Positions 1 through 7,843 of a stretch of 22,730 nt of DNA are shown one piece after another (the stretch's first letter is position 1; each line of letters opens with the position of its first letter). The notes beneath the pieces are model-generated. The model was not told where the DNA came from, did not search any database, and saw only the letters and a list, made by a program, of their open reading frames with translations. This DNA comes from CAYUNA01 sp047629355 (GTDB lineage Bacteria > Bacteroidota > Bacteroidia > Chitinophagales > Saprospiraceae), in NCBI GenBank assembly GCA_047629355.1, contig JBLHWU010000096.1, forward strand, positions 1 through 22,730. The letters run 5' to 3'. Made by a program: the position numbers and the translations under genes.

Positions 1-900
1 ATAATGCACAAGTAATTATTGCGGATATTGTAACGCCAAATGGTGTGGTACACGTTTTGGATGCAGTGATGTTACCACCAACTTTTCCAACAACCGTTGT
101 AGATGTTGTTGTGAATAGCGATGTACATACAACTTTAGAAGCAGCAGTAATTGCAGCGGAATTAGCGGATGATTTGAGTGCAGCTGGTCCTTTTACCGTT
201 TTTGCACCAACTGATGCTGCATTTGCAGCTTTGCCAGCAGCTTTTGTTACTGGTCTTTTGGCTAACCCAACTGGACAATTGGCTGAAATTTTGACTTACC
301 ATGCTATTGGTGCGCAAGTATTGTCAGGTGATTTATCTGATGGTCAAATGGCGAGTACTTTACAAGGTGAAGATGTGACCGTAACTATCAATGCTGACGG
401 TGTTTTTATCAATAATGCACAAGTAATTATTGCGGATATTGTAACGCCAAATGGTGTGGTACACGTTTTGGATGCAGTGATGTTACCACCAACTTTTCCA
501 ACAACCGTTGTAGATGTTGTTGTGAATAGCGATGTACACACAACTTTGGAAATAGCGGTGACTGCAGCGGAATTAGCGGATGATTTGAGCGGAGCAGGTC
601 CTTTTACTTTGTTTGCACCAACCGATAATGCATTTGCTGATGTTAACCCTGTGGTCTTAGCAGATTTATTGGATAACCCAACGGGTGATTTAGCGCAGGT
701 TTTATTGTATCACACATTGAGTGGACAAGTACTTTCAGGTGATTTGTCTGATGGTCAAACGGCGGCGACTTTACAAGGTGAAGATATCGAAGTAACGATT
801 AATGCAGATGGTGTTTTCATTAATGACTCACGAGTAATCATTGCGGATATTGTGACGCCAAATGGTGTTGTACATGTTTTGGATGCAGTGATGTTGCCTC
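1..900 (+). repeat. Tandem 411-bp fasciclin-coding repeats
   Basis: Bases 1-127 are identical to 412-538, and a third, more diverged copy of the same boundary starts near 823, which gives a constant period of 411 bp (137 codons). The left edge of the window cuts the array, so its full copy number is unknown. Confidence 0.9.
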
Positions 901-1172
901 CAAGTTTTGTAAATGTAACTGATTTCGAAAAGGTAACATTGAAAATTACACCAAATCCAACGGCTGATTATGTGCAAATTGAGTTGCCTCAAGAAATGTT
1001 GAATACGACTGTGGAAATGCAGTTAATAGATTTTACCGGTCGAGTATTGGAAACGCGAATCGTAAATTCAACACAGGCAATGATTGATTTGACTAGTTAT
1101 CCTGCTGGAAATTACAGCATTTTATTGGTCAATGACAACAGCTACGCGATTAATAAAGTGATTAAAAATTAA
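1..1172 (+). CDS. Secreted fasciclin (FAS1) repeat protein with T9SS sorting domain, 5'-truncated
   Basis: The frame is already open at base 3 and its first residues repeat the end of the later fasciclin domains, so the gene begins left of the window; the GTG at 45 is not its start. Visible are the tail of one FAS1 domain, then two complete ones at about 99-490 and 510-900. They carry FAS1 hallmarks such as FAPTDAAF, YHAIGAQVLSG and NGVVHVLDAVMLPP. The unit length is 137 residues (411 bp). The last 80 or so residues (KITPNPTADYVQIELP ... GNYSILLVNDN) match a type A T9SS C-terminal domain, including the PNP motif and a final Lys-rich strand, so the protein should be exported across the outer membrane and probably held on the surface. 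FAS1 domains usually serve adhesion. The two copies of the unit boundary are identical over 127 bp, a sign of recent duplication or gene conversion. An intrinsic terminator follows. Confidence 0.9.
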   Translation, partial: NAQVIIADIVTPNGVVHVLDAVMLPPTFPTTVVDVVVNSDVHTTLEAAVIAAELADDLSAAGPFTVFAPTDAAFAALPAAFVTGLLANPTGQLAEILTYHAIGAQVLSGDLSDGQMASTLQGEDVTVTINADGVFINNAQVIIADIVTPNGVVHVLDAVMLPPTFPTTVVDVVVNSDVHTTLEIAVTAAELADDLSGAGPFTLFAPTDNAFADVNPVVLADLLDNPTGDLAQVLLYHTLSGQVLSGDLSDGQTAATLQGEDIEVTINADGVFINDSRVIIADIVTPNGVVHVLDAVMLPPSFVNVTDFEKVTLKITPNPTADYVQIELPQEMLNTTVEMQLIDFTGRVLETRIVNSTQAMIDLTSYPAGNYSILLVNDNSYAINKVIKN

Positions 1173-1214
1173 GTTGTAACCAACTATTTTATTTTACGCT
1201 TTTCTCTTTTTTTG

Positions 1215-1258
1215 ACGCATCAAAATGTAGCTAATTACATTTTGGTGCGTTTTTTTTT
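1215..1258 (+). terminator. Intrinsic terminator after the fasciclin gene
   Basis: A 15-bp stem (ACGCATCAAAATGTA at 1215-1229 with TACATTTTGGTGCGT at 1236-1250, one G-U pair) with a 6-nt loop is followed by eight T residues. It lies 43 nt after the fasciclin stop codon. Confidence 0.92.
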
Positions 1259-1892
1259 AGTCTTTATTGACACTTTGATTTGTTCTTTTAACTATACTAG
1301 TTCTTAAAGTAAAGGCAACCTCATTACTATGTAAAGAGGAATAGGAAAAGTTTCTGATTAACAGAGGCATCGCCTCGTAACTGTTTGCAAAAATGATTAG
1401 CGGGTATTTCCCAAGTCGCATCGTGGCGGCACTGTTGATTATATTAGCCTCGTGGCGATGCCACTTTGAAAATATAATCTCTCTTTTTCTACAAACGGTG
1501 TCCAGCGCGATGCGCCTTAAAAACCTAATAAAGCTGAGTTTACATGGTACTCATGGCTTTTGAATTGAAATTCCTTTAGATATTTACTAAGTAACAGTAA
1601 AATAATAAGTAGTTATTCAGTGTACCGCAAACTTTTAGTTTGCGGTTCTCATGCCTGAGCAAATACGCTTGACCTCCCTATTCACATAGACGCAAACTGA
1701 AAGTTTGCGGCACACTAAATCCAAGTTCAAATTTAACGGTCTGTATATCTGAGAAATCAACAGATTTTAAAAATAGTCGATTTTTATAAAAAAATCAACC
1801 TGAAAAAGCTATTGAATTTTAAGCTGTAAGTACCTGGACATAAATACATTTTAGCTTCAAAAAATCTGGAACTAACGCCTATTTAACCTCAC
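1259..1892. repeat. Non-coding stretch holding several palindromic repeats
   Basis: I see no gene here. The region 1320-1555 is a loosely inverted element: ATTACTATGTAAA near 1323 faces TTTACATGGTACT near 1537, with inner ACTGTTTG/CAAACGGT and several GGCGATGCC-like motifs. A fragment at 1587-1619 (CTAAGTAACAGTAAAATAAT then AGTAGTTATTCAG) resembles the ends of the MITE-like elements near 14.6 kb and 7.5 kb. Two CGCAAACTNNNAGTTTGCG hairpins lie at about 1623-1646 and 1689-1712 in mutually inverted orientation. Confidence 0.6.
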
Positions 1893-1932
1893 AAAAAAAA
1901 GGCAGCCGAAATACATCGACTGCCTTTTTTTT
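1893..1932 (-). terminator. Bidirectional intrinsic terminator of the TPR gene
   Basis: The A-tract and GGCAG at 1893-1905 pair with CTGCC and a T-tract at 1920-1932 around a 14-nt loop. It lies 16 nt beyond the stop codon of the leftward TPR gene and could also stop rightward transcription. Confidence 0.88.
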
Positions 1933-1948
1933 ATATTCAAATGTCCGC

Positions 1949-3346
1949 TTATTTGAAACGTACAGTTACTGTTTCACCAATCCAACATTTAACCTTCACT
2001 TTGTCACCAGCACTTATTTTTCGCATAAAACCTTCTTCTTTTTCAGGCTTATAGCTTGCGTATTTACCCAATTTCTTATTCGCATCAGCTGCTACTTCAG
2101 AGTCGATAGATCTTGCGTAAGCATACTTGTCAATCGCTGCCAAAATCGCCATGCGTTGGTCCCAAGCACCTTTACCACATCCGCTACTGGTCGAAGCATA
2201 CATATCACCAATTAGCATATATGGTTGTCCCCAACCTGACCGAAAACTTGCTGCTTTCCGCGCATTCTCCCGAGCACTCGAGTACTTTTTCATCTGACGG
2301 AATTCGATAGAAGCGATGTAGAAATAGTAGTTTGCTTTTTCATCTGCAGGCGTAGCATTGTCTCCTATCGCTTCCTTAAACTTAGCAATTGCTTCGCTGT
2401 ATTTTCCTTCTTTATTCAATGCAACACCATATTTCCCAGGATTAGCATCGTAGAAATCATCTAATTTCTCTGCATTCGCCGTTGTTACCAATCGGTCATA
2501 TTTTCCTTTCAATTCTATCATCAATGGGTCTGCATCTTCACAACCTTGCTGACCTAAGAAGTTGTAAATTCTTTTGATTAAATCAAAATCCTCCGGTGCA
2601 TCTCGGTACTCAGGTTCGTATTTGGCTTTAAAAAATGCACAGTCAAAAATGTCATTTTCTATCGCTGCAAAAGTACCATTCATTGCCTCTTTTGCTTGCT
2701 CGTACAAAGCACGGTACGCTTCATCTTCATGATTAATGATGTTGTAATCTGCAATATTATTTAATGCTACGTAAATATCTCGTGCTGTTTTGGCATCCAT
2801 TCTTTCTTTCTGAAAATTGAAAACTGCCAAACTCGCATACGGTGTAAAAACAGAGTAAAGCATATTATTCCCACTTCCTTTTACTGCTGCTTGACACTCT
2901 TCTTCCAACTGACCGTAGGGCGTTCTCAACACATAAAACATATCGTAAACTCGTGCCGCTAAGTAAGTATCTTTTTCTTTTGGATAACATTCCAGAATTT
3001 GGTCGTATAATTTATAAATCTCCGCAGCATACTCTTTTTTCTTCGCTTCATCCGTTTCTGCATTAAATTTGTGACGGTACATATCGATACCATCTGAATA
3101 GTGAAAAGAACGACCACCATCTGCTGCTGGAGCGATATCATAAACATTTTTCCAATAAGGAAATGCCTTATCAAACTCTGGCGGATCAGACTTTAAAAAC
3201 TGTCGGTACAATACGTGTTGCTCCTCTGCATAGTCTTTTTTCGGACTCTCATTCCATGTTTCACACTGTGCACTCACGGTAACAGCCGAACCGAGTACAA
3301 AAGCGACTGCAATGGCTGTTTTAAAAATTTGCTTGAATACTTTCAT
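1949..3346 (-). CDS. Exported tetratricopeptide-repeat protein
   Basis: The 465-residue product starts with a clear Sec signal peptide (basic MKVFKQIFK, hydrophobic AIAVAFVLG, cleavage near VSAQ). The mature part is helical and rich in Tyr, Lys and Glu. TPR-like helix pairs are clearest at about residues 300-410 (GVALNKEGKYSEAIAKFKEA, YFYIASIEFRQMKKYSSARE, AAIDKYAYARSIDSEVAAD). The C-terminus ends in a short basic beta-like tail (KVKCWIGETVTVRFK) that I associate with a Bacteroidota TPR protein encoded beside coaX and an outer-membrane barrel gene; that link is from memory. The gene lies 140 bp downstream of the barrel gene on the same strand. A periplasmic, scaffold-type envelope role is inferred. 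No catalytic motif is visible and the exact function is unknown. Confidence 0.85.
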   Translation of the reverse strand: MKVFKQIFKTAIAVAFVLGSAVTVSAQCETWNESPKKDYAEEQHVLYRQFLKSDPPEFDKAFPYWKNVYDIAPAADGGRSFHYSDGIDMYRHKFNAETDEAKKKEYAAEIYKLYDQILECYPKEKDTYLAARVYDMFYVLRTPYGQLEEECQAAVKGSGNNMLYSVFTPYASLAVFNFQKERMDAKTARDIYVALNNIADYNIINHEDEAYRALYEQAKEAMNGTFAAIENDIFDCAFFKAKYEPEYRDAPEDFDLIKRIYNFLGQQGCEDADPLMIELKGKYDRLVTTANAEKLDDFYDANPGKYGVALNKEGKYSEAIAKFKEAIGDNATPADEKANYYFYIASIEFRQMKKYSSARENARKAASFRSGWGQPYMLIGDMYASTSSGCGKGAWDQRMAILAAIDKYAYARSIDSEVAADANKKLGKYASYKPEKEEGFMRKISAGDKVKVKCWIGETVTVRFK

Positions 3347-3388
3347 AATATTAATTAGTTTAAATTTTTAGTTGTTTATTTTAAAGAG

Positions 3389-3425
3389 GTCAGAAGTCAG
3401 ACCGCTTTGCTGTCAGAGGTCAGAA
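3389..3425. repeat. Dispersed intergenic repeat, copy 1 (GTCAGAAGTCAGACC family)
   Basis: Bases 3389-3417 match 5823-5851 at 28 of 29 positions. This copy lies in the gap between the barrel and TPR genes. It is followed by further TCAGA/TCTGA motifs up to about 3460 that could fold as weak hairpins. Confidence 0.75.
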
Positions 3426-3486
3426 AAACACCTTGCTATCTGACATCTATCGTCTGACAACAACATGGTATAACTTCTAATCTATA

Positions 3487-4830
3487 TTAGTTGAACTTCC
3501 TTTTGAAGAACCACGAGTTATCATTTAAGGAGAAGCCAACACTGACTTTATAGAAATTTTCATCAATCGTATCTGAATCAGTCTGCCCTACTTCAAAAGC
3601 TATATTGAAAAATGAAGTCCGTTGTCGCGATAATACTATCGGAAAACCTGCCCCAAATGTTAAAGCATACGTTTTCAAATCAGTCAATCGAGGGTCGTCA
3701 AAATAATATCCGCCGACGCGATACGATACTCGTTTGAGGTATCTATTATACGATGAAGCATCTGGCGTAAACTGAAACCCACCCGAGACTCTGCTGGATT
3801 TTGTCAATTGTTGCGGATTTTCCTGATTAAAGTCAGCCGCTGGATTTTCGTAATTCCCCCAATCAGAATAAGTATAATCCAACCCAACCAGTATTTTACG
3901 TTTGTGACGAAAAGTAAACCCTAAAGTCAACTCCATCGGTAATCTTCCACTCTCTTTAACATTAATATTACTTTGAATCGTATCCGCCACATTAATATAA
4001 GTGGGATTCAATCGTGACCGAAGCCGAGTTGTACTTGTCGTAAAACTCGTTGCGGAGTGTCCGTAAGCACCAATTGTCAACGTTTGCTTCGGCAATGCTT
4101 TTGGATTGTCTGGGTCTTTTCCGATATCAATTTTATACATCACACCAAGATCATACACAAATCCTTTCACGCCAATATCGTCTGAAAAAATATCTTGATA
4201 AGAATTGGCTAAATCCAAAAAGAAGACATCTCGCTTATTCTCGATACTCCCAAACAAGTAGCCCAACGTCAGACCTCCAGAAAAATTGCCGTATTGAACA
4301 CCATTGCTCAAGACAAACTTATTGGTTCCACCGCTCCCTGAATATTCGGTTCGCACATCGCCGGTTGCCGGGTCACTGATGATTTGTCGGATATCGTAAT
4401 TGACTGTCGTGAAAGGGATTAATGCAAAATTCATCCCCCATTTCAACTTAGAGACTCTACGATCAAGCACTTGATTCAACGAATTGTTCAATGCAAATCC
4501 AAGCGATAAATAGCTCAAATTTCCATTCAAACTCTCAGCAGATTCCCCATTCAATTCAATTTCACTTTTTTCCAAAAACATCCCCGCCTCGAAAGAAGCC
4601 GTTCGCAAATATCCTAAAGAAGCCGGATTTTGTAAATTAATGCGATATGGATCACCGAACCCTGCAGCAAATCCACCCATCCCAAGAGTCGTTGGTGTAT
4701 TTTGGTAATAAAAATCACCTAAACCCAGTCTTGAAAATGGCGACAATTCTTTTGGCACTTGCGCCATCATCGTCCAACTCGCCACCACCAATAGTAGCAA
4801 CATCCCTAACTTTTTCCAGTTATTCAACAT
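3487..4830 (-). CDS. Outer-membrane beta-barrel protein (OmpP1/FadL- or PorV-like)
   Basis: The 447-residue product has a signal peptide (NNWKKLGMLLLLVVASWTMM, then AQ). The N-terminal segment of the mature protein (SPFSRLGLGDFYYQN, LGMGGFAAGF, NLQNPASLGYL) is typical of the Bacteroidota OmpP1/FadL/PorV-type barrels, whose early Asn-Pro-Ala motif it shares. Alternating amphipathic strands with many aromatic residues fill the rest, and the chain ends NDNSWFFKRKFN, an aromatic barrel terminus. It sits between coaX (227 bp upstream) and the TPR gene, all leftward. Conservation of this trio suggests an envelope function linked to the TPR protein, but the transported substrate is unknown. It could instead be a barrel without transport activity. 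Confidence 0.8.
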   Translation of the reverse strand: MLNNWKKLGMLLLLVVASWTMMAQVPKELSPFSRLGLGDFYYQNTPTTLGMGGFAAGFGDPYRINLQNPASLGYLRTASFEAGMFLEKSEIELNGESAESLNGNLSYLSLGFALNNSLNQVLDRRVSKLKWGMNFALIPFTTVNYDIRQIISDPATGDVRTEYSGSGGTNKFVLSNGVQYGNFSGGLTLGYLFGSIENKRDVFFLDLANSYQDIFSDDIGVKGFVYDLGVMYKIDIGKDPDNPKALPKQTLTIGAYGHSATSFTTSTTRLRSRLNPTYINVADTIQSNINVKESGRLPMELTLGFTFRHKRKILVGLDYTYSDWGNYENPAADFNQENPQQLTKSSRVSGGFQFTPDASSYNRYLKRVSYRVGGYYFDDPRLTDLKTYALTFGAGFPIVLSRQRTSFFNIAFEVGQTDSDTIDENFYKVSVGFSLNDNSWFFKRKFN

Positions 4831-4986
4831 AATTTAGTTTTTTCCTTTCGGAAGTTAGTTAACTCATTTATTAAAGCATAAAATCATTAACTATTTCAAA
4901 AAGTAAGAGCCTTTGCTCAATAAATAGAGAAATCAAAACCCGATTTTTCACAAATTTTAAAGTTCTTTTAACGATTTCTCTAAAAA

Positions 4987-5014
4987 CGGCTCACGGTTTT
5001 CGGCTCACAGTTTT
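4987..5014. repeat. Two 14-bp direct repeats between coaX and the barrel gene
   Basis: CGGCTCACGGTTTT at 4987-5000 is followed at once by CGGCTCACAGTTTT at 5001-5014. This lies in the 227-bp gap upstream of the leftward barrel gene and may be simple slippage. I see no strong promoter match in the gap. Confidence 0.6.
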
Positions 5015-5057
5015 CGGTGGTTTCACTTGAAAAATTAATATACAAATTTCATGTAAT

Positions 5058-5804
5058 TTACCGTACTTCGTGTGCCGTATGCCTTACGCCGTTGTAATTT
5101 AAAATTTCTAACAGTCCCCATAGCACCAAATTTGGGTGTACAAATATCTTAGTTTTTAACGCTTTTCCAAAAAAATCTGCATCTCCGCCCGTTAAAACTA
5201 CTTGCATCCGACCAAATTTCGCTTCACAAGCATCGATAAAGCCCTGCATTTCGTAAGCTGCGCCGTATTGACCACCGTTACGTAAAGCTGTTTCGGTGCT
5301 AATTCCCCAAATTTCATCTTGCTCGCCGCGCTCAATTAACGGTAATTTTGCCGTAAATTCATGCATTGCTCGCATTCGCAGACCAATACCTGGTGCAATA
5401 TTCCCACCTAAATATTCTTTCTCAGCCGTCAGCAAATCGTACGTAATGCACGTTCCTGCGTCAATGACTAAACAATTTTGGTTTGGAAAAAAGCGGTATG
5501 CGCCCACTACTGCCGCCAATCGGTCTTTCCCAAGTGTTTTCGGCGTTTGATACTTATTATATATAGGTAACGGTGTCTCTGCAGTCAATTGGAGGAAGTC
5601 AAAATTTTGCGTTAAAAATTCTAAAATCTCTTTCGGTACTGTTTTTACACTTGAAAGGATGATTTTTTTAACAAAATGGTTGTACGCAAACTCTTCAATG
5701 TTCTCCACCGACCAATTATCCCAAATTACTTTTTGAGCTAACACTTCGTTTTCAAACAACGCCAATTTGATGCGTGTATTTCCAATGTCGATGGCTAAAA
5801 TCAT
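5058..5804 (-). CDS. coaX: Type III pantothenate kinase
   Basis: The enzyme catalyses the first step of coenzyme A synthesis, phosphorylating pantothenate in the cytoplasm. The 248-residue product has the expected length and ASKHA-fold motifs: the N-terminal phosphate loop DIGNTRIKLALF (residues 6-17), GKDR (92-95), the second phosphate motif VIDAGTCITYDL (113-124) with Asp115, GGNIAPGIGLR (133-143) and the adenosine-site LTGGDADFF (205-213). The type III enzyme is generally described as not inhibited by CoA and dependent on a monovalent cation. It lies 94 bp downstream of purH and upstream of the barrel and TPR genes on the same strand. The start is the only reasonable ATG before DIGNT. Nothing is missing. 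Confidence 0.96.
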   Translation of the reverse strand: MILAIDIGNTRIKLALFENEVLAQKVIWDNWSVENIEEFAYNHFVKKIILSSVKTVPKEILEFLTQNFDFLQLTAETPLPIYNKYQTPKTLGKDRLAAVVGAYRFFPNQNCLVIDAGTCITYDLLTAEKEYLGGNIAPGIGLRMRAMHEFTAKLPLIERGEQDEIWGISTETALRNGGQYGAAYEMQGFIDACEAKFGRMQVVLTGGDADFFGKALKTKIFVHPNLVLWGLLEILNYNGVRHTAHEVR

Positions 5805-5822
5805 AGTTTCGAGAAGTCAGAA

Positions 5823-5897
5823 GTCAGAAGTCAGACCGCTTTGCTATCAGAAGATTATGACTTCTGACAATGCAATGGTCTGACTTCTGACCTCTTT
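5823..5897. repeat. Nested palindrome between purH and coaX (repeat family copy 2)
   Basis: GTCAGAAGTCAGACC at 5823-5837 pairs perfectly with GGTCTGACTTCTGAC at 5877-5891, and TCAGAAG/CTTCTGA forms an inner hairpin. A run of six T residues follows on the plus strand at 5895-5900, but no plus-strand gene precedes it, so a terminator role is doubtful. On the minus strand it lies in the purH-coaX gap and may trim or attenuate readthrough. Confidence 0.75.
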
Positions 5898-5898
5898 T

Positions 5899-7419
5899 TT
5901 AATGTTTAAAATGCCGTGTTCCCGTCATCACCATCGCCAATCCATTTTCATCACAATAGGCAATACTCAACTTGTCTTTAATCGAACCGCCTGGCTGCGA
6001 AACGGCCGTAATACCCACTTTATCCGCAATTTCCACACAATCAGGAAATGGAAAAAATGCATCAGACCCCATCACTGCACCTGTCAAGTCAAAACCAAAG
6101 GCTTTAGCTTTCACAATTGCTTGTTTTAGGGCATCTACACGAGAGGTTTGACCACAACCCATACCGATGAGTTGCTGGTTTTTCACCAAGGCAATACCAT
6201 TAGATTTCAAGTGTTTGACTGCGATATTCGCAAATTTCATATCTGCCAATTCGTCCGCTGTTGGTACTTTTTTAGAAACCGTTTTGAAATCACCGTCGCC
6301 TTCCGTTTTCAAATCAGTATCCTGCTCAACTACACCATTTAATAGACTTTTAAAAGTACGTTTTTGAACCAAAAAATCTTTGATTTTTAATAAGACGCGC
6401 TTCTTTTTAGATTTCAATAATTCTAAAGCATCTGCATCAAAATCTGGTGCAATCAATACTTCATAAAATAGCTCATTGATCGACTCTGCTGTCGCCAAAT
6501 CAACCGTCGTATTCGTAATAAAAATACCACCAAATGCTGAAACATTATCGCAAGCCAATGCAGCATCCCAAGCTTCTTTCACCGTCGGACGAGTCGCCAA
6601 ACCACAAGTATTGGTATGTTTTAGAACCGCAAACGATGGGTCAGCATCCTTGAATTCCCGCATGATTTGCACCGCTGCGTCAATATCCACAAGGTTGTTA
6701 TAAGAAATGGCTTTTCCACTAATTTTATCAAAAACTTTATCAAAATCACCATAAAACACGCCACTTTGATGCGGATTCTCTCCATATCGAAGAATATCCG
6801 AACGGTGGATGCTGTGCTTAAATGACAAATCAGCCGTACCTTCATTGAAATAATTGAAGATAGCAATGTCGTAATTTGAACTCACTTTGAACGTCCGTCG
6901 CGCAAATTCTCGACGGTCTGCCAAATCGGTAAAACCTTCCTTTTCCTTCAACAAATCCAATAACATTCCATACTCCTCCGCCGACGGTACACAAACAACA
7001 TCCTTATAATTTTTACCCGCTGCCCGAATCAATGAAACGCCACCGATATCAATCTTTTCAATAATTTCCAACTCATCGTCCGTACTCGCCACTGTCTCCT
7101 CAAATGGATATAAATTAACAATCAGCAAATCAAGTTCAGGAATATCATACTCTGCTAATTGCGCCAAATGCGCCTCTTCCCGGCGTGCCAAAAGACCACC
7201 AAAAACTTTCGGATGCAGCGTCTTCACGCGACCATCCAAAATAGATGGGTACGAAGTCAAATCCTCCACAGCTTCTACAGCAATACCTAGACCTTCGATG
7301 AATTTTTGTGTGCCACCGGTCGAGTAAATTTTCACGCCGAGTTTGTCCAATTCACGGACAATGTCTTCCAATCCGTCCTTATAATAAACGGAAATAAGTG
7401 CTGATTTAATTTTTTTCAT
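5899..7419 (-). CDS. purH: Bifunctional AICAR formyltransferase / IMP cyclohydrolase
   Basis: This enzyme carries out the last two steps of de novo purine synthesis: formyl transfer from 10-formyl-THF to AICAR, then ring closure to IMP. The N-terminal MGS-like cyclohydrolase half shows SALISVYYKDGLEDI, YSTGGTQKF, DGRVKTLHPKVFGGLL and DLLIVNLYPFEETV, and ends with DIGGVSLIRAAGKNY. The transformylase half begins near RYGENPHQ (211-218) and keeps the catalytic Lys267-His268 pair in KHTNTCG. It ends with SDAFFPFPD, AVSQPGGSIKD and the terminal TGTRHFKH. The length of 506 residues is normal. A TAnnTTTG promoter element lies about 230 bp upstream (7652-7659), with a MITE-related sequence inside the predicted leader. 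The protein appears complete. Confidence 0.97.
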   Translation of the reverse strand: MKKIKSALISVYYKDGLEDIVRELDKLGVKIYSTGGTQKFIEGLGIAVEAVEDLTSYPSILDGRVKTLHPKVFGGLLARREEAHLAQLAEYDIPELDLLIVNLYPFEETVASTDDELEIIEKIDIGGVSLIRAAGKNYKDVVCVPSAEEYGMLLDLLKEKEGFTDLADRREFARRTFKVSSNYDIAIFNYFNEGTADLSFKHSIHRSDILRYGENPHQSGVFYGDFDKVFDKISGKAISYNNLVDIDAAVQIMREFKDADPSFAVLKHTNTCGLATRPTVKEAWDAALACDNVSAFGGIFITNTTVDLATAESINELFYEVLIAPDFDADALELLKSKKKRVLLKIKDFLVQKRTFKSLLNGVVEQDTDLKTEGDGDFKTVSKKVPTADELADMKFANIAVKHLKSNGIALVKNQQLIGMGCGQTSRVDALKQAIVKAKAFGFDLTGAVMGSDAFFPFPDCVEIADKVGITAVSQPGGSIKDKLSIAYCDENGLAMVMTGTRHFKH

Positions 7420-7436
7420 GGTAGAAATATGTGCTA

Positions 7437-7470
7437 ATGTCGTTATTCGTTGATTGGTTATTCGTAGAGC
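7437..7470. repeat. Repeat related to the 15.0-kb palindrome
   Basis: The motif CGTTATTCGTTGATTGGTTA just upstream of purH closely resembles the half-site TTGATTCGTTATTCGAGAGC of the perfect palindrome at 14992-15067, so it is probably a relict copy of the same repeat family. Confidence 0.5.
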
Positions 7471-7529
7471 AATGCGCTGGAAATCAGTTTCTCAAAAAAA
7501 AAGTAATCAATCAATTACAATTTTTCCCG

Positions 7530-7621
7530 CTAAGTAACGATGAAAGAATAAGTCCGTCATCTGGCAACATTTATTTTTTGACCGTTACTAAAACCTGATT
7601 TTACGAAAAAAGAGTTAGCAG
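7530..7621. repeat. Partial copy of the MITE-like element A
   Basis: CTAAGTAACGATGAAAGAAT at 7530-7549 matches the ends of the element at 14460-14626 (reverse complement of ATTCTTTCACCGTTACTTAG). The following 70 bp align with its left arm, including CAACA, TTATTTT and a GAAAAA..GAGTTA motif. The second arm is absent or badly decayed. It lies inside the predicted purH leader. Confidence 0.65.
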
Positions 7622-7651
7622 GTAAATACACCGCTTATCTCTGAAAAGTCG

Positions 7652-7659
7652 CAAAAGTA
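7652..7659 (-). promoter_or_regulatory. Bacteroidota -7 element for purH
   Basis: Read leftward the sequence is TACTTTTG, an exact match to the Bacteroidota TAnnTTTG consensus, followed by CGAC. It faces purH and predicts a start near 7645 and a leader of about 225 nt. No convincing -33 TTTG is seen at the usual 19-21 nt spacing. Confidence 0.55.
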
Positions 7660-7829
7660 CGGATTCATAGCAAAGACACCTAAACGAGTCCACATTTAGT
7701 TGATGTTTTTTTTATATTTTCCAAAAACAAATAATAAATAAATTAATGTATTGGAGAAATAGGCACTTTTAGTAATTCAGAAACCTGACTTTTAGCATTT
7801 ATTGGTTTTTAAAAACTTAAATAGACCTA

Positions 7830-7837
7830 TATCTTTG
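7830..7837 (+). promoter_or_regulatory. Bacteroidota -7 element, rightward, without a following gene
   Basis: TATCTTTG at 7830-7837 is an exact TAnnTTTG match followed by CACC. It points away from purH into a stretch with no long reading frame and would start RNA near 7844. A TTG at 7802-7804 is about 25 nt upstream, longer than the usual spacing. Confidence 0.5.
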
Positions 7838-7843
7838 CACCAG

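Noticed and set aside
45..47. GTG as the start of the fasciclin gene
   Set aside because: The frame is open further left and encodes the expected end of the preceding fasciclin domain.
1320..1720. CRISPR-like array from the repeated short motifs
   Set aside because: Repeats are palindromes of differing sequence without regular spacing or unique spacers, and no cas genes are present.
4050..4379. Plus-strand reading frame of 109 codons inside the barrel gene
   Set aside because: It runs antisense to the barrel protein and has low-quality composition with no start context or motif.
7420..7650. Purine riboswitch in the purH leader
   Set aside because: No purine aptamer core was recognised, and much of the leader is explained by a MITE-like copy.
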